From Niveispirillum sp943371025 (lineage in GTDB: Bacteria > Pseudomonadota > Alphaproteobacteria > Azospirillales > Azospirillaceae), in NCBI GenBank assembly GCA_943371025.1, contig CALRTC020000022.1, forward strand, positions 53,979 through 117,978: DNA of 64,000 bases, read 5' to 3'. Each line of letters begins with the position of its first letter. The stretch's first letter is position 1. The translations under genes and the position numbers were made by a program. The notes under the pieces are model-generated. The model had not been told where the DNA came from and searched no databases. It was given only the letters and a program-made list of their open reading frames with translations. Below, piece by piece: positions 42,068 to 51,068 of this stretch.

Positions 42068-42274
42068 GGTCTTACTCCATCACAGTCCAGGCGCGGACAG
42101 GATTGACGCGTGCTTATGCCACAAGATCGGGGAAGGGGGAACGACAGCCGTCCCGGCAATGATGGTCAAAAGCCGCCGCCACTGGAAATCCCTGCGAAAC
42201 TGCCTGTTTTTCGGCTGTACCGGGCGGGGGATGGCACGCCGCATCCCCTTAAGGGCAAAGGCAAATCCATGCCA

Positions 42275-42303
42275 TTGACAAGGTGCCGGTCCCTATGTGC
42301 AAT
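42275..42303 (+). promoter_or_regulatory. Putative sigma-70 promoter of potF
   Basis: TTGACA (42275-42280), 17 bp, TGCAAT (42298-42303). The -35 is perfect. It lies about 93 bp before the potF ATG. The rest of the 42068-42395 gap shows no gene. Confidence 0.5.
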
Positions 42304-42395
42304 GCACCGTCCAAGGGCGTCGGCAACGACCGTCGCCTGCCATCCTGGGGCGGGCCCGTGGCAACGGGGCGTCCGATATGATTTGGGGGTCCTTG

Positions 42396-43490
42396 ATGAA
42401 GCTGAAGCAGATGATTGGCGCCATCGGCATGGTCGCCGCCATCGCCCTTGGCCACACGGCCATGGCCCAGGAAAAGAAGGTCAACATCTACAACTGGGCC
42501 GACTATATCGGCGAAACCACGCTGGAGGATTTCACCAAGGCGACCGGCATCAAGACGCAGTATGACGTCTTCACCGATCTGGAAACCCTGGAATCGAAGC
42601 TGCTGGTCGGCAATTCCGGCTATGACGTCGCCGTCCCTTCGGCCGAGCCGACGATGCGCAAGCTGATCCAGGCCAAGGCGCTGCAGAAGCTGGACAAGTC
42701 GAAGATCCCCAACCTGAAGAATATTGATCCGTCCCTGACGAAGTTGGTCGAATCGACCGATCCGGGCAATGAATATGGCGTGATCTACGAATGGGGCACC
42801 ATCGGCATCGGCTATAATGTCGAAAAGGTGAAGGCATTGCTGCCCAACGTCGATGTCAGCAGCTGGAGCTTCGTGTTCAATCCCGAAAATGCCAAGAAGC
42901 TGGCTGCTTGTGGCATCGTCTTCCTGGATAGCCAGACGGACATCCTGCCGTCCGTCTTCAAGGCGCAGGGGCTGGACCCCAATTCCGAAAGCGCCGAGGA
43001 CACCAAGAAGGCCGAGGCGGCCATGTTGGCCATCCGCCCCTATATCAAGACCTTCGTGCCGTCGGTCATCGATCCGCTGGCCACCGGTGATGCCTGTGTT
43101 GCCGTCGGCTATTCGGGCGACGTCTTCCAGGCCAAGGCCCGCGCGGAGGAAGCCAAGGCCAAGTTCACCATCGATTACGCCATTCCGAAGGAAGGTGCCC
43201 AGGTCTGGTTCGACATGGCGACCATTCCCGCCGGCGCCAATGTCGAAACGGCCCACGCCTTCATCAATTACATCCTTGAACCGAAGGTGATGGCCGGCAT
43301 CTCCAACTTCGTTGCCTATGCCAACGCCGTCCCGGCTTCCTGGCCGCTGATGGACCAGGAGATTGCAAAGAACGCCGTGATTTTCCCGTCCAAGGACATG
43401 ATGGCCAAGATGTTCACGGTGAAGCAGATCAGCCAGAAGGCGGAGCGTGAGCGTACGCGCGCCTGGACCAAGATCAAGACGGGTCGCTGA
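42396..43490 (+). CDS. potF: Polyamine ABC transporter periplasmic binding protein
   Basis: This is the binding component of a PotFGHI-type putrescine/spermidine importer. The 364-residue protein has a signal peptide (1-25, ending in HTAMA). The mature part opens with VNIYNWADYIGETTLEDFTKATGIK, the PotD/PotF signature. YDVAVPSAEP, WSFVFNPENAKKL and WFDMATIPAGANVETAHAFINY follow. GGGGGT precedes the ATG. A terminator follows at 43525. The membrane and ATPase genes potGHI lie 1.2 kb further on, past an FkbM gene. Confidence 0.93.
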   Translation: MKLKQMIGAIGMVAAIALGHTAMAQEKKVNIYNWADYIGETTLEDFTKATGIKTQYDVFTDLETLESKLLVGNSGYDVAVPSAEPTMRKLIQAKALQKLDKSKIPNLKNIDPSLTKLVESTDPGNEYGVIYEWGTIGIGYNVEKVKALLPNVDVSSWSFVFNPENAKKLAACGIVFLDSQTDILPSVFKAQGLDPNSESAEDTKKAEAAMLAIRPYIKTFVPSVIDPLATGDACVAVGYSGDVFQAKARAEEAKAKFTIDYAIPKEGAQVWFDMATIPAGANVETAHAFINYILEPKVMAGISNFVAYANAVPASWPLMDQEIAKNAVIFPSKDMMAKMFTVKQISQKAERERTRAWTKIKTGR

Positions 43491-43524
43491 GCGTACTTGG
43501 CGGAAAACCTCGCAGGTCGTGCTG

Positions 43525-43557
43525 TGGCTGGGAAGCAATCGCTTCCCAGCCATTTTT
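43525..43557 (+). terminator. Rho-independent terminator of potF
   Basis: TGGCTGGGAAGC (43525-43536) pairs with GCTTCCCAGCCA (43541-43552) around an AATC loop, then TTTTTG. Confidence 0.9.
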
Positions 43558-43650
43558 GCGATGGTTGGGTCAGATGGCGATACCTACTTTCCCTTGATTC
43601 GCCAGCATCTGTCTGGCACGCCATGAATTGAATATTGTCGGGAGAGCGTA

Positions 43651-44508
43651 ATGGAACAGCAGACGCGGCGAATGTTCAATGACTTGGCCGGGACCAAGGT
43701 ACGGATAAAAGTTGTCGACATCGGCGCCAATCCCATTGATGGCGACCCTCCTTATGGAGAAATGCTGCGACGTGGGGAAGCCAGCGTCGTCGGGTTCGAA
43801 CCGAACCCATCGGCCTTGGCGGTGTTGAACGAGCGCAAGGGGCCCGACGAAATCTATCTGCCCAACGCTGTGGGGGACGGTCATCGCCACACGTTGCACA
43901 TGTGCCAAGCGCCGGGCATGACCTCGATTCTTGAACCAGACCCCCAGGTCCTGGGACTGTTTCATGGGTTTCCCAATTGGGGTAACGTTGTCGACCGAAT
44001 AGAGGTTGATACGGTTCGACTTGACGATGTGCCGGAGACGGCAGGCATCGATATGATTAAGATCGACATTCAGGGTGGTGAATTGCTTGTTCTGAGCAAT
44101 GCCATCGATCGTCTTCGCGATGCTGTCGTCATCCAGACCGAAATCGAATTTCTGCCATTGTATAAGAACCAGCCTTTGTTCAGTGAGGTGGAGCAATTCT
44201 TGCGGTCGCAGGGATTTGTCTTTCACCGTTTCTTCCCGCTGATCAGCCGTTTCCTGCAGCCTGTTTTGGTGAAGGGCAACATCTATGGTGGTCACAGCCA
44301 GCAGGTCTGGGGCGATGGGATATTCGTGCGGGATTTTATCAATTTTACCGGATACACGGATGAGAAGCTGCTGGCTGCGGCCGCAATCGTTCACAATTGC
44401 TATGATTCATTCGATCTGAGCATGCGAATTCTGAAAGAATATGACAGGCGCTGTGGAACTGATATCGCCTCCACCTATTTCGGGAGATTGAACGGTTCGG
44501 CCCCCTGA
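43651..44508 (+). CDS. FkbM-family methyltransferase (second copy, within the pot locus)
   Basis: This 285-residue protein has motif I IKVVDIGANPIDGDPP (about 20), the acidic VVGFEPNP and the FkbM signature IDMIKIDIQGGELLVL (about 135). It has a clear GGGAGAG ribosome site. Base composition is visibly less GC-rich than potF and potG, and codons such as TTG, GAA and AAA are more frequent. It lies between potF (with its own terminator) and potG, so it looks like an insertion into the transporter locus. Its substrate (glycan or other) is unknown. Confidence 0.88.
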   Translation: MEQQTRRMFNDLAGTKVRIKVVDIGANPIDGDPPYGEMLRRGEASVVGFEPNPSALAVLNERKGPDEIYLPNAVGDGHRHTLHMCQAPGMTSILEPDPQVLGLFHGFPNWGNVVDRIEVDTVRLDDVPETAGIDMIKIDIQGGELLVLSNAIDRLRDAVVIQTEIEFLPLYKNQPLFSEVEQFLRSQGFVFHRFFPLISRFLQPVLVKGNIYGGHSQQVWGDGIFVRDFINFTGYTDEKLLAAAAIVHNCYDSFDLSMRILKEYDRRCGTDIASTYFGRLNGSAP

Positions 44509-44756
44509 CCGGCGTTATGCGGACTGGGGCTTGGGGTGGCGCCAGAAGGTTGCAGAGATGCTGGGCAGTTGCAGTGTTTGATGCTACCGCCCGGCTCTTG
44601 ACGCCGTCGGGTGTATGTAGCGGATTTTCATGAAAATTGCGGTGGCCCCCATGCTCCCTCTATCCGCAGCACCCTTGTCGCGTATAGAATTGTGCGGTGC
44701 GTGAATGCACGCGTCACCCAACCGATAACGCCAACCGGACAGGGACAGATACGGAC

Positions 44757-45911
44757 ATGGCCACTGCGCAGCCCTCGCGGACCCAGACCAAGCTTGAACC
44801 TTGGCGGGACCCGAATGAGAAGCCCTATGTCCGTATCGAGAAGGTGACCAAGAAGTTCGGCGATTTCACCGCCGTCGACGATGTGTCACTCTCCATCTAT
44901 CGGGGCGAGTTCTTTTCCCTGCTGGGCGGGTCCGGTTCTGGCAAGACCACGCTGCTGCGCATGCTGGCCGGCTTCGAGCAGCCGACCGAAGGCAAGATTT
45001 TCATCGATGGCGTCGACATGTCCAACGTGCCGCCCTATGAGCGGCCGGTGAACATGATGTTCCAGTCCTACGCCTTGTTTCCGCATATGAGTGTGGAGGC
45101 GAATATCGCCTTCGGCCTGCACCAGGACAAGGTGGCGGCGGCAGAAATCAAGGAGCGGGTGGCCGATGTCCTGAATCTGGTCCAGTTGGGTCAGTTCGGC
45201 AAGCGCCGCCCGCATCAGCTTTCCGGTGGCCAGCGTCAGCGCGTCGCCCTTGCCCGGGCGCTGGTCAAACGGCCGAAGTTGCTGCTGCTGGATGAACCGC
45301 TGGGGGCGCTGGACAAGAGGCTGCGGGAACAGACGCAGTTCGAACTGGTCAATATCCAGGAAAAGGTCGGCATCACCTTCGTGATCGTGACCCATGACCA
45401 GGAAGAAGCGATGACCATGTCGTCGCGCATCGCCGTGATGAACCGGGGATACATTGCCCAGATCGGCACGCCGACCGAGATCTATGAATATCCCAACAGC
45501 CGCTTCACGGCCGAATTCATCGGGTCGGTCAACATGTTCCACGGCCGCATCGTGGAGTCGGAGCCGGACCATTCCCTGATCCGGTCAGATGAGGCCGATT
45601 GCGATCTTTATGTCAGTCATCCCGGCCATGTGGCGCCCGGTACGGAATGCTGGGTCGCGGTGCGTCCGGAGAAAATCACCATTTCCAAGGACCCGCCCGT
45701 CAGCGGCGATGGCCGCAACCAGGCCGTCGGCACCGTGAAGGAAATTGCCTATCTGGGTGATGTGTCGATCTATGAGATCGAACTGGGCACCGGCAAGCGG
45801 GTCCGTGTCACGGCGCCGATGGTGATGCGCCGCACGGAAATGCCCATCACCTGGGAGGACAGGGTCTATCTGACCTGGCGGCCGTTCGCCGGCAGTGTGT
45901 TGACCAACTGA
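44757..45911 (+). CDS. potG: Polyamine ABC transporter ATP-binding protein
   Basis: This 384-residue ATPase powers polyamine import. Walker A LLGGSGSGKTTLLRML (about 60), the ABC signature HQLSGGQRQRVALARAL, Walker B LLLLDEPLGALD and a switch His in VTHDQEEAM are present. A C-terminal TOBE regulatory domain (about 300-375) is typical of the PotA/PotG type. I chose the ATG at 44757 with AGGGA upstream. The 248-bp gap before it (44509-44756) shows no gene and probably holds the potGHI promoter, since a terminator follows potF. Confidence 0.95.
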   Translation: MATAQPSRTQTKLEPWRDPNEKPYVRIEKVTKKFGDFTAVDDVSLSIYRGEFFSLLGGSGSGKTTLLRMLAGFEQPTEGKIFIDGVDMSNVPPYERPVNMMFQSYALFPHMSVEANIAFGLHQDKVAAAEIKERVADVLNLVQLGQFGKRRPHQLSGGQRQRVALARALVKRPKLLLLDEPLGALDKRLREQTQFELVNIQEKVGITFVIVTHDQEEAMTMSSRIAVMNRGYIAQIGTPTEIYEYPNSRFTAEFIGSVNMFHGRIVESEPDHSLIRSDEADCDLYVSHPGHVAPGTECWVAVRPEKITISKDPPVSGDGRNQAVGTVKEIAYLGDVSIYEIELGTGKRVRVTAPMVMRRTEMPITWEDRVYLTWRPFAGSVLTN

Positions 45912-45930
45912 CCGGGCGGGGGATCACGCG

Positions 45931-46875
45931 ATGACCGAGACCGTCCAGAGCGAGATGCGGCATACAGGGTTCCTGGGATTGCTTCAGCGTGTCGGCCTGT
46001 CCGGCAAGGCGCTGGTGATTTTCGTTCCCTATGCCTGGCTGCTGCTGTTCTTCCTGGTGCCGTTCCTGATCGTGCTGAAGATCGCGCTGGCCGAAAGCCA
46101 GATGGCGATCCCGCCCTTCACGGCGCTGATCGAAACGGTGGAGGATCTGAAATACCAGATCACTGTCACCTTCTATAATTTCCATTATATGGTGACGGAC
46201 GATCTCTATATCGTCGCCTATCTCAACAGCCTGAAGATCGCCTTCATTTCCACCATCTGCTGTCTGCTGCTGGGTTATCCGGTGGCCTATGCCATTGCCA
46301 AGGCGGACCCGAAATGGCGGGCCCCTTTGCTGATGCTGATCATCCTGCCGTTCTGGACCAGCTTTCTGATCCGCGTCTATGCCTGGATCGGCATCCTGTC
46401 CAACAATGGCGTGCTGAACAATGTGCTGATGTGGCTGGGCATCATTGATCAGCCGTTGCAGATTCTCTACACGCCCGTGGCAACCTATATCGGCATCACC
46501 TATTCCTACCTGCCGTTCATGATCCTGCCGCTCTATTCGACGCTGGAGAAGCTGGACAATACGCTGCTGGAAGCGGCGGCCGATCTGGGCTGCCCGCCCT
46601 GGAAGGCGTTTTTGACCATCACTCTGCCGCTGTCCGTTCCCGGCATGGTCGCGGGGGCCTTGCTGGTCTTCATCCCGGCCACGGGCGAATTCGTGATCCC
46701 GGAACTGCTGGGTGGGCCGGATACTCTGATGATCGGCCGCACGCTCTGGACGGAATTCTTCAATAACCGCGACTGGCCGTTGGCATCCGCTGTGGCCGTG
46801 GCGCTGCTGCTTTTCCTGGTGGTGCCGATCATGGTTTTCCAGAATGTGCAGGGCAAGCAGGGGGGGCACCCGTAA
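45931..46875 (+). CDS. potH: Polyamine ABC transporter permease PotH
   Basis: This 314-residue membrane protein has about six hydrophobic segments. The first is ALVIFVPYAWLLLFFLVPFL. The EAA loop that contacts the ATPase reads LEAAADLGCPPWKAFLTITLPLSVPG (about 210). It lies 19 nt after potG and overlaps potI by one base (TAATG). It forms the channel with PotI. Confidence 0.95.
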   Translation: MTETVQSEMRHTGFLGLLQRVGLSGKALVIFVPYAWLLLFFLVPFLIVLKIALAESQMAIPPFTALIETVEDLKYQITVTFYNFHYMVTDDLYIVAYLNSLKIAFISTICCLLLGYPVAYAIAKADPKWRAPLLMLIILPFWTSFLIRVYAWIGILSNNGVLNNVLMWLGIIDQPLQILYTPVATYIGITYSYLPFMILPLYSTLEKLDNTLLEAAADLGCPPWKAFLTITLPLSVPGMVAGALLVFIPATGEFVIPELLGGPDTLMIGRTLWTEFFNNRDWPLASAVAVALLLFLVVPIMVFQNVQGKQGGHP

Positions 46876-47708
46876 TGCCGAAATCCTGGTTCCTGCGCGG
46901 CGGACTGCTGGTCGGACTGCTGTTCCTCTATATCCCGATCGTGCTGCTGATCGTGCTGTCCTTCAACGACAACCGGTCCGTATCGGTGTGGAGCGAGTTT
47001 TCCTTCCGCTGGTATGGCGAGTTGATGCGCGACGATCAGCTGCTTTCTGCGGCCTGGCTGTCGGTGCGGGTGGCCTTTATTTCTGCCACCTGCGCCGTTG
47101 TGCTGGGCACCATGGCCGGCATGATGCTGGCCCGGTTCGGCATGTTCAAGGGCAGGGCCATGTTTTCCGGCATGGTGTCGGCGCCGCTGGTCATGCCGGA
47201 GGTCATCATGGGTCTGTCCATGCTGCTGATGTTTGTCAGCATGGAACAGATATTCGGCTGGCCAGAGGGTCGCGGCATGCTGACCATCATCCTGGCCCAT
47301 GTCACCTTCACCATGTCCTTCGTGACGGTGGTGGTGCAGTCGCGCCTGGTATCCATGGATGCCAGCCTGGAAGAAGCGGCAATGGATCTGGGCGCGCGGC
47401 CGGCCAAGGTGTTCTTCGTCATTACCCTGCCGCTGATTGCGCCCGCCATCGTGTCGGGCTGGCTGCTGGCATTCACCCTGTCCTTGGATGATCTGGTCAT
47501 CACCAGTTTCGTATCGGGTCCGGGATCCACGACCCTGCCCCAGATCGTCTTCTCATCCGTGCGTCTGGGGCTCAGCCCCAAGGTCAATGCCTTGGCAACG
47601 ATCGTGGTGACCATCGTCGCCATCGGCATCATCTGTGCCGGCATTTACAACGCACGCCAGGAAAAGGTGCGCCAGCGCGACGAACAGATGGCGCAGTCGG
47701 GGAACTGA
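46875..47708 (+). CDS. potI: Polyamine ABC transporter permease PotI
   Basis: This 277-residue membrane protein starts one base inside the potH stop. It has about six hydrophobic segments, the N-terminal LFLYIPIVLLIVLSFND typical of PotI/PotC, and the EAA loop SLEEAAMDLGARPAKVFFVITLPLIAPA (about 170). It is last in the unit and is followed by a terminator at 47742-47768. Confidence 0.95.
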   Translation: MPKSWFLRGGLLVGLLFLYIPIVLLIVLSFNDNRSVSVWSEFSFRWYGELMRDDQLLSAAWLSVRVAFISATCAVVLGTMAGMMLARFGMFKGRAMFSGMVSAPLVMPEVIMGLSMLLMFVSMEQIFGWPEGRGMLTIILAHVTFTMSFVTVVVQSRLVSMDASLEEAAMDLGARPAKVFFVITLPLIAPAIVSGWLLAFTLSLDDLVITSFVSGPGSTTLPQIVFSSVRLGLSPKVNALATIVVTIVAIGIICAGIYNARQEKVRQRDEQMAQSGN

Positions 47709-47741
47709 CACTCAGCGGCCAATGCATGGGAATGGTTTGGA

Positions 47742-47768
47742 GGGGTGGCTTCGGGCTGCCCCTTTTTT
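47742..47768 (+). terminator. Rho-independent terminator of potGHI
   Basis: GGGGTGGC (47742-47749) pairs with GCTGCCCC (47755-47762) using two G-U pairs, then TTTTTT (47763-47768). Confidence 0.85.
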
Positions 47769-47857
47769 ATGCCAGATCGCGATCTTTATCGGGCTGGTGC
47801 GGAACTGTTGGCTTGTCCCCGCCGGGGGTTTTCTTTTGTCCAGACCGGGGGGAGAGA

Positions 47858-49849
47858 TCAGACGTCCAGATCCTGGGCGAACTTCGCGTTCTCGGTGATG
47901 AATTTGAAGCGCAGTTCCGGCTTGCGTCCCATCAGGCTTTCGACCAGGGCCTTCGTCTCCTCGACATCATCCTTCTGGTCGGGGTCGCGCTGGTCGGGGA
48001 CCACGACGCGCAGCAGGGTGCGCTTCTTCGGGTCCATGGTGGTTTCTTTCAACTGCGCGGGCGGCATTTCGCCCAGGCCCTTGAAACGGCTGATCTCCAC
48101 CTTGCCCTTCACCGCCTTGAAGACGGTCTTCATCAACTCGTCCTTATGCGCGTCGTCGCGGGCATAGCGGGTATTGCCGCCGCCGGCCAGGCGATAGAGC
48201 GGGGGCAGGGCGAGGTACAGGTGGCCCTGCTGGATCAGGCCCGGCATCTCCCGATAGAAGAAGGTCATGAGCAGCGAGGCGATATGGGCGCCGTCGACAT
48301 CGGCGTCGGTCATGATGATGACGCGTTCATAGCGCAGCTTGTCGACGCTGAATTCCTTGCCCGTGCCGCAGCCTAGCGCCTGGGCCAGATCGGCCAGTTC
48401 CTGGTTGCCACGCAGTTTGTCCACACTGGCCGAAGCCACGTTCAGAATCTTGCCCCGCAGCGGTAGAATGGCCTGGGTCTCGCGGCTTCGGGCCTGTTTG
48501 GCCGAGCCACCGGCCGAATCGCCCTCGACGATGAAAATCTCGGTATCTTCAGCACTCTGGCGCGAACAATCTGCCAGCTTGCCGGGCAGGCGCAGGCGAC
48601 GGGTCGGCGTCTTGCGCGCCATCTCCTTCTGCGCGCGTCTGCGGGCCCGTTCCTCTGCCTTTTCGATCAGCCGTTCGATCAGGGCCTTGGCCGCATCGGG
48701 CGACCCGGACAGCCAATGGTCGAACCGGTCCTTCACGGCCGCTTCTGTAAACTTCTGTGCGTCGGCACTGACCAGCCGTTCCTTGGTCTGGCCCTGGAAA
48801 TGCGGATCGCGGATGAAGACGGACAGAAGGATCGTGGCGCCTTCCATCACGTCATCGGCGGTGATGTTGGCCGCCCGCTTGTTGCCCAGCATTTCGCCAT
48901 AGGATTTGATGGCCCGGGTCAGGGCCCCGCGCAACCCCACCTCATGCGTACCGCCCAGCGGTGTGGGGATGGTGTTGCAATAGGTGTGGCTGAAGCCCTC
49001 ATCATCCTCTGGCCAGGCGATGGCCCATTCGGCGCGGCCGGCATCGCCGGGGAAATCCGCCTGACCCGCAAAGGGCTGGGGCGTGACGGTTGTCCGCGAC
49101 TTCAAGGCGCCGTTCAGATAATCCAGCAGGCCGTTGGGGAAATGCAGCACCTCCGCCGCCGGCACGCCACTGTCGGCGGTGACCAGGGACGTGTCGCAGG
49201 ACCAGCGGATTTCCACGCCGCGATAGAGATAGGCCTTGGACCGGCACAGCCGGTAGAGCCGTTCCGGCTTGAAATGCGCTTCCGCGCCGAAAATCTCCGC
49301 ATCGGGATGGAAGCTGACGGTGGTGCCGCGCCGGTTCTGCACTGATCCTGCATGGGTCAGGGGCCCCAGCGGCAGGCCGCGGGAGAAGGTCTGGGTGTAA
49401 AGCTGGCGATCGCGCGCCACCTCCACATGCAGCCGGTCGGACAGGGCATTGACGACGGCGGAGCCGACGCCATGCAGACCGCCGGAGGTCGCATAGACCT
49501 TGCCGGAGAACTTGCCGCCCGAATGCAGGGTGGTGAAGATGACTTCCAGGGCGGATTTGCCCGGATATTTGGGATGTTCGTCTGTCGGAATGCCGCGGCC
49601 ATTGTCGCGCACGGTCACCGTGCCGTCGGCCGACAGGTCCAGGTCGATGCGGCTGGCGTGACCGGCGACGGCCTCGTCCATGGCATTGTCCAGGATTTCG
49701 GCGACCAGATGGTGCAGGGCACGGTCATCGGTGCCACCGATATACATGCCTGGGCGGCGTCGAACGGGTTCCAGCCCCTCCAGAACCTCGATGTCCTGGG
49801 CGGAATAGCTGTCCTGCTTGGCGGCGGTATTCTGAAACAGGTCGGTCAT
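47858..49849 (-). CDS. parE: DNA topoisomerase IV subunit B
   Basis: This is the ATPase subunit of topoisomerase IV, which unlinks replicated chromosomes. The 663-residue protein has the GHKL ATP site (LVAEILDNAMDEAVAGHA, NGRGIPT, GGLHGVGSAVVNALS), a transducer domain, and the TOPRIM domain with EGDSAGGSAKQARSRE and IMTDADVDGAHI. The last part reads RFKGLGEMPPAQLKETTM, as in ParE/GyrB. The length and lack of GyrB insertions favour ParE. A TATAAT lies 5 nt before the ATG and there is no ribosome site. Confidence 0.93.
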   Translation of the reverse strand: MTDLFQNTAAKQDSYSAQDIEVLEGLEPVRRRPGMYIGGTDDRALHHLVAEILDNAMDEAVAGHASRIDLDLSADGTVTVRDNGRGIPTDEHPKYPGKSALEVIFTTLHSGGKFSGKVYATSGGLHGVGSAVVNALSDRLHVEVARDRQLYTQTFSRGLPLGPLTHAGSVQNRRGTTVSFHPDAEIFGAEAHFKPERLYRLCRSKAYLYRGVEIRWSCDTSLVTADSGVPAAEVLHFPNGLLDYLNGALKSRTTVTPQPFAGQADFPGDAGRAEWAIAWPEDDEGFSHTYCNTIPTPLGGTHEVGLRGALTRAIKSYGEMLGNKRAANITADDVMEGATILLSVFIRDPHFQGQTKERLVSADAQKFTEAAVKDRFDHWLSGSPDAAKALIERLIEKAEERARRRAQKEMARKTPTRRLRLPGKLADCSRQSAEDTEIFIVEGDSAGGSAKQARSRETQAILPLRGKILNVASASVDKLRGNQELADLAQALGCGTGKEFSVDKLRYERVIIMTDADVDGAHIASLLMTFFYREMPGLIQQGHLYLALPPLYRLAGGGNTRYARDDAHKDELMKTVFKAVKGKVEISRFKGLGEMPPAQLKETTMDPKKRTLLRVVVPDQRDPDQKDDVEETKALVESLMGRKPELRFKFITENAKFAQDLDV

Positions 49850-49854
49850 GCCCC

Positions 49855-49884
49855 ATTATAGAGAGGGGAAACGTCAAGGTTCAA
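49855..49884 (-). promoter_or_regulatory. parE promoter, leaderless type
   Basis: On the minus strand TTGAAC (49884-49879), 18 bp, TATAAT (49860-49855), then GGGGC and the parE ATG at 49849. The -10 is a perfect consensus, and transcription should begin at the start codon. Confidence 0.65.
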
Positions 49885-49951
49885 GGAGATGCGGTATCTC
49901 CCGATGATATAGGCCACCATATTTTGTGATTTGCCCGAGGAGGGCCCGTTG

Positions 49952-50353
49952 ATGACCGAGAGAATTCCCGATTTCGACCGCGATGCCCCGGCATCCCGCA
50001 CCTTTGCCATGCCCAAGGATCTGAACGGCAATGGCGATGTGTTCGGCGGCTGGGTCATGTCCCAGATGGACCTGGCCGGGGCCGCACCGGCCCTGCGTCT
50101 GGCCCGCGGGCCCGTGGCGACCGTGGGCGTCGAGGCGATGAAGTTCCACCGCCCTGTCAGCGTCGGTGACGAGGTGAATTGCTATACGGAAGTGGAACGC
50201 GTGGGCCGCACCTCCATCCGCGTGCGCATTGATGTCTGGGTGCGCAAACTGGACGGCACTGCCTACAAGGTGACCGAAGGCCTGTTCACCTATGTGGCCC
50301 TGGACAAGGACGGCAAGCCGCGGCCCGTCGTGCCGGTGGCGGAGACCGTCTGA
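49952..50353 (+). CDS. Acyl-CoA thioesterase, hotdog fold (YciA type)
   Basis: This 133-residue protein is predicted to hydrolyse acyl-CoA. The family block TFAMPKDLNGNGDVFGGWVMSQMDLAG (the catalytic-Asp and HxxGG-like region, with N-x-N-G-D-V-F-G-G), then FHRPVSVGDEVNCYTEV and the strand VRIDVWVRK, fit YciA-like thioesterases. AGGAGG lies before the ATG at 49952. It is divergent from parE. Chain-length preference is unknown. Confidence 0.88.
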   Translation: MTERIPDFDRDAPASRTFAMPKDLNGNGDVFGGWVMSQMDLAGAAPALRLARGPVATVGVEAMKFHRPVSVGDEVNCYTEVERVGRTSIRVRIDVWVRKLDGTAYKVTEGLFTYVALDKDGKPRPVVPVAETV

Positions 50354-50381
50354 CGCGCAAAGGTCCGTGCCTGTGGGGCGG

Positions 50382-51068
50382 TCATGCCCCCAGGCGCGGT
50401 GCCCAATCCTCCACTGCCCCATTGGCCAGCCGGTTGCCGGCCAGGCGCTGCATGCCGGGGCTGAGGCCGGGCAGGGTGCTGATCGCCGCCAAGGTCTCCC
50501 GGTCCAGCATGTCGTGATAGAGCGCACGCAGCAGGCGGGATAGCGGCCAGTCCGGATTGGACCGTTCCACAATGATGATTTCGTCACCGGAACGGATTTC
50601 ACCTTCCGTCAGCACGCGATAGTACCAGCCGGTGCGACCTGTCTGCTGCACCCGCTTAGGCAGGGTGGGCAGGCCGAAACGGCGGCCCAGGGTGGCGCAG
50701 GGCTGGCGCGGCTGTGACAGTTGCAGGTGGGCCGTGCCGATGGCGATGATGTCGCCAATGCAGACGTCAGCCTCCGTCACCCCCGATACCGCCAGATTCT
50801 CTCCGAACGCGCCGGGCTCTGTCAGGTTCGATGCCATATCCGGCAACTCGGCGGCCCAGGCGGCGTAATGGTCGCGCGGATAGAGATGCACGGCCTTTTC
50901 CGGACCGCCATGCACCTTGGCATTGCCGACCCGGTCGCCCTCCAGCCCGTCGCGCGTCAGGCGCGCAGGGCCGGAAACGGGGCGGCGGCTGGCGATGCTG
51001 GTGGGCAGAGGGCCATTGCCCAGCGGCTGCGGCGTGCCGATCAGCAGGTGGTTCAGGATCAGGCTCAT
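50382..51068 (-). CDS. MOSC-domain protein (YiiM type)
   Basis: This 228-residue protein has a MOSC beta-barrel (about 30-165). GDRVGNAKVHGGPEKAVHLYP is the YiiM-type signature with the H-G-G-x-x-K-A element. QPRQPCATLGRRFG carries the conserved Cys thought to bind molybdenum cofactor. A helical 3-alpha domain follows (about 175-225). YiiM proteins are linked to molybdenum-dependent reduction of N-hydroxylated compounds. The start overlaps the MarR stop by one base, so the pair is an operon. ATG 51071 is an equivalent start. Confidence 0.88.
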   Translation of the reverse strand: MSLILNHLLIGTPQPLGNGPLPTSIASRRPVSGPARLTRDGLEGDRVGNAKVHGGPEKAVHLYPRDHYAAWAAELPDMASNLTEPGAFGENLAVSGVTEADVCIGDIIAIGTAHLQLSQPRQPCATLGRRFGLPTLPKRVQQTGRTGWYYRVLTEGEIRSGDEIIIVERSNPDWPLSRLLRALYHDMLDRETLAAISTLPGLSPGMQRLAGNRLANGAVEDWAPRLGA

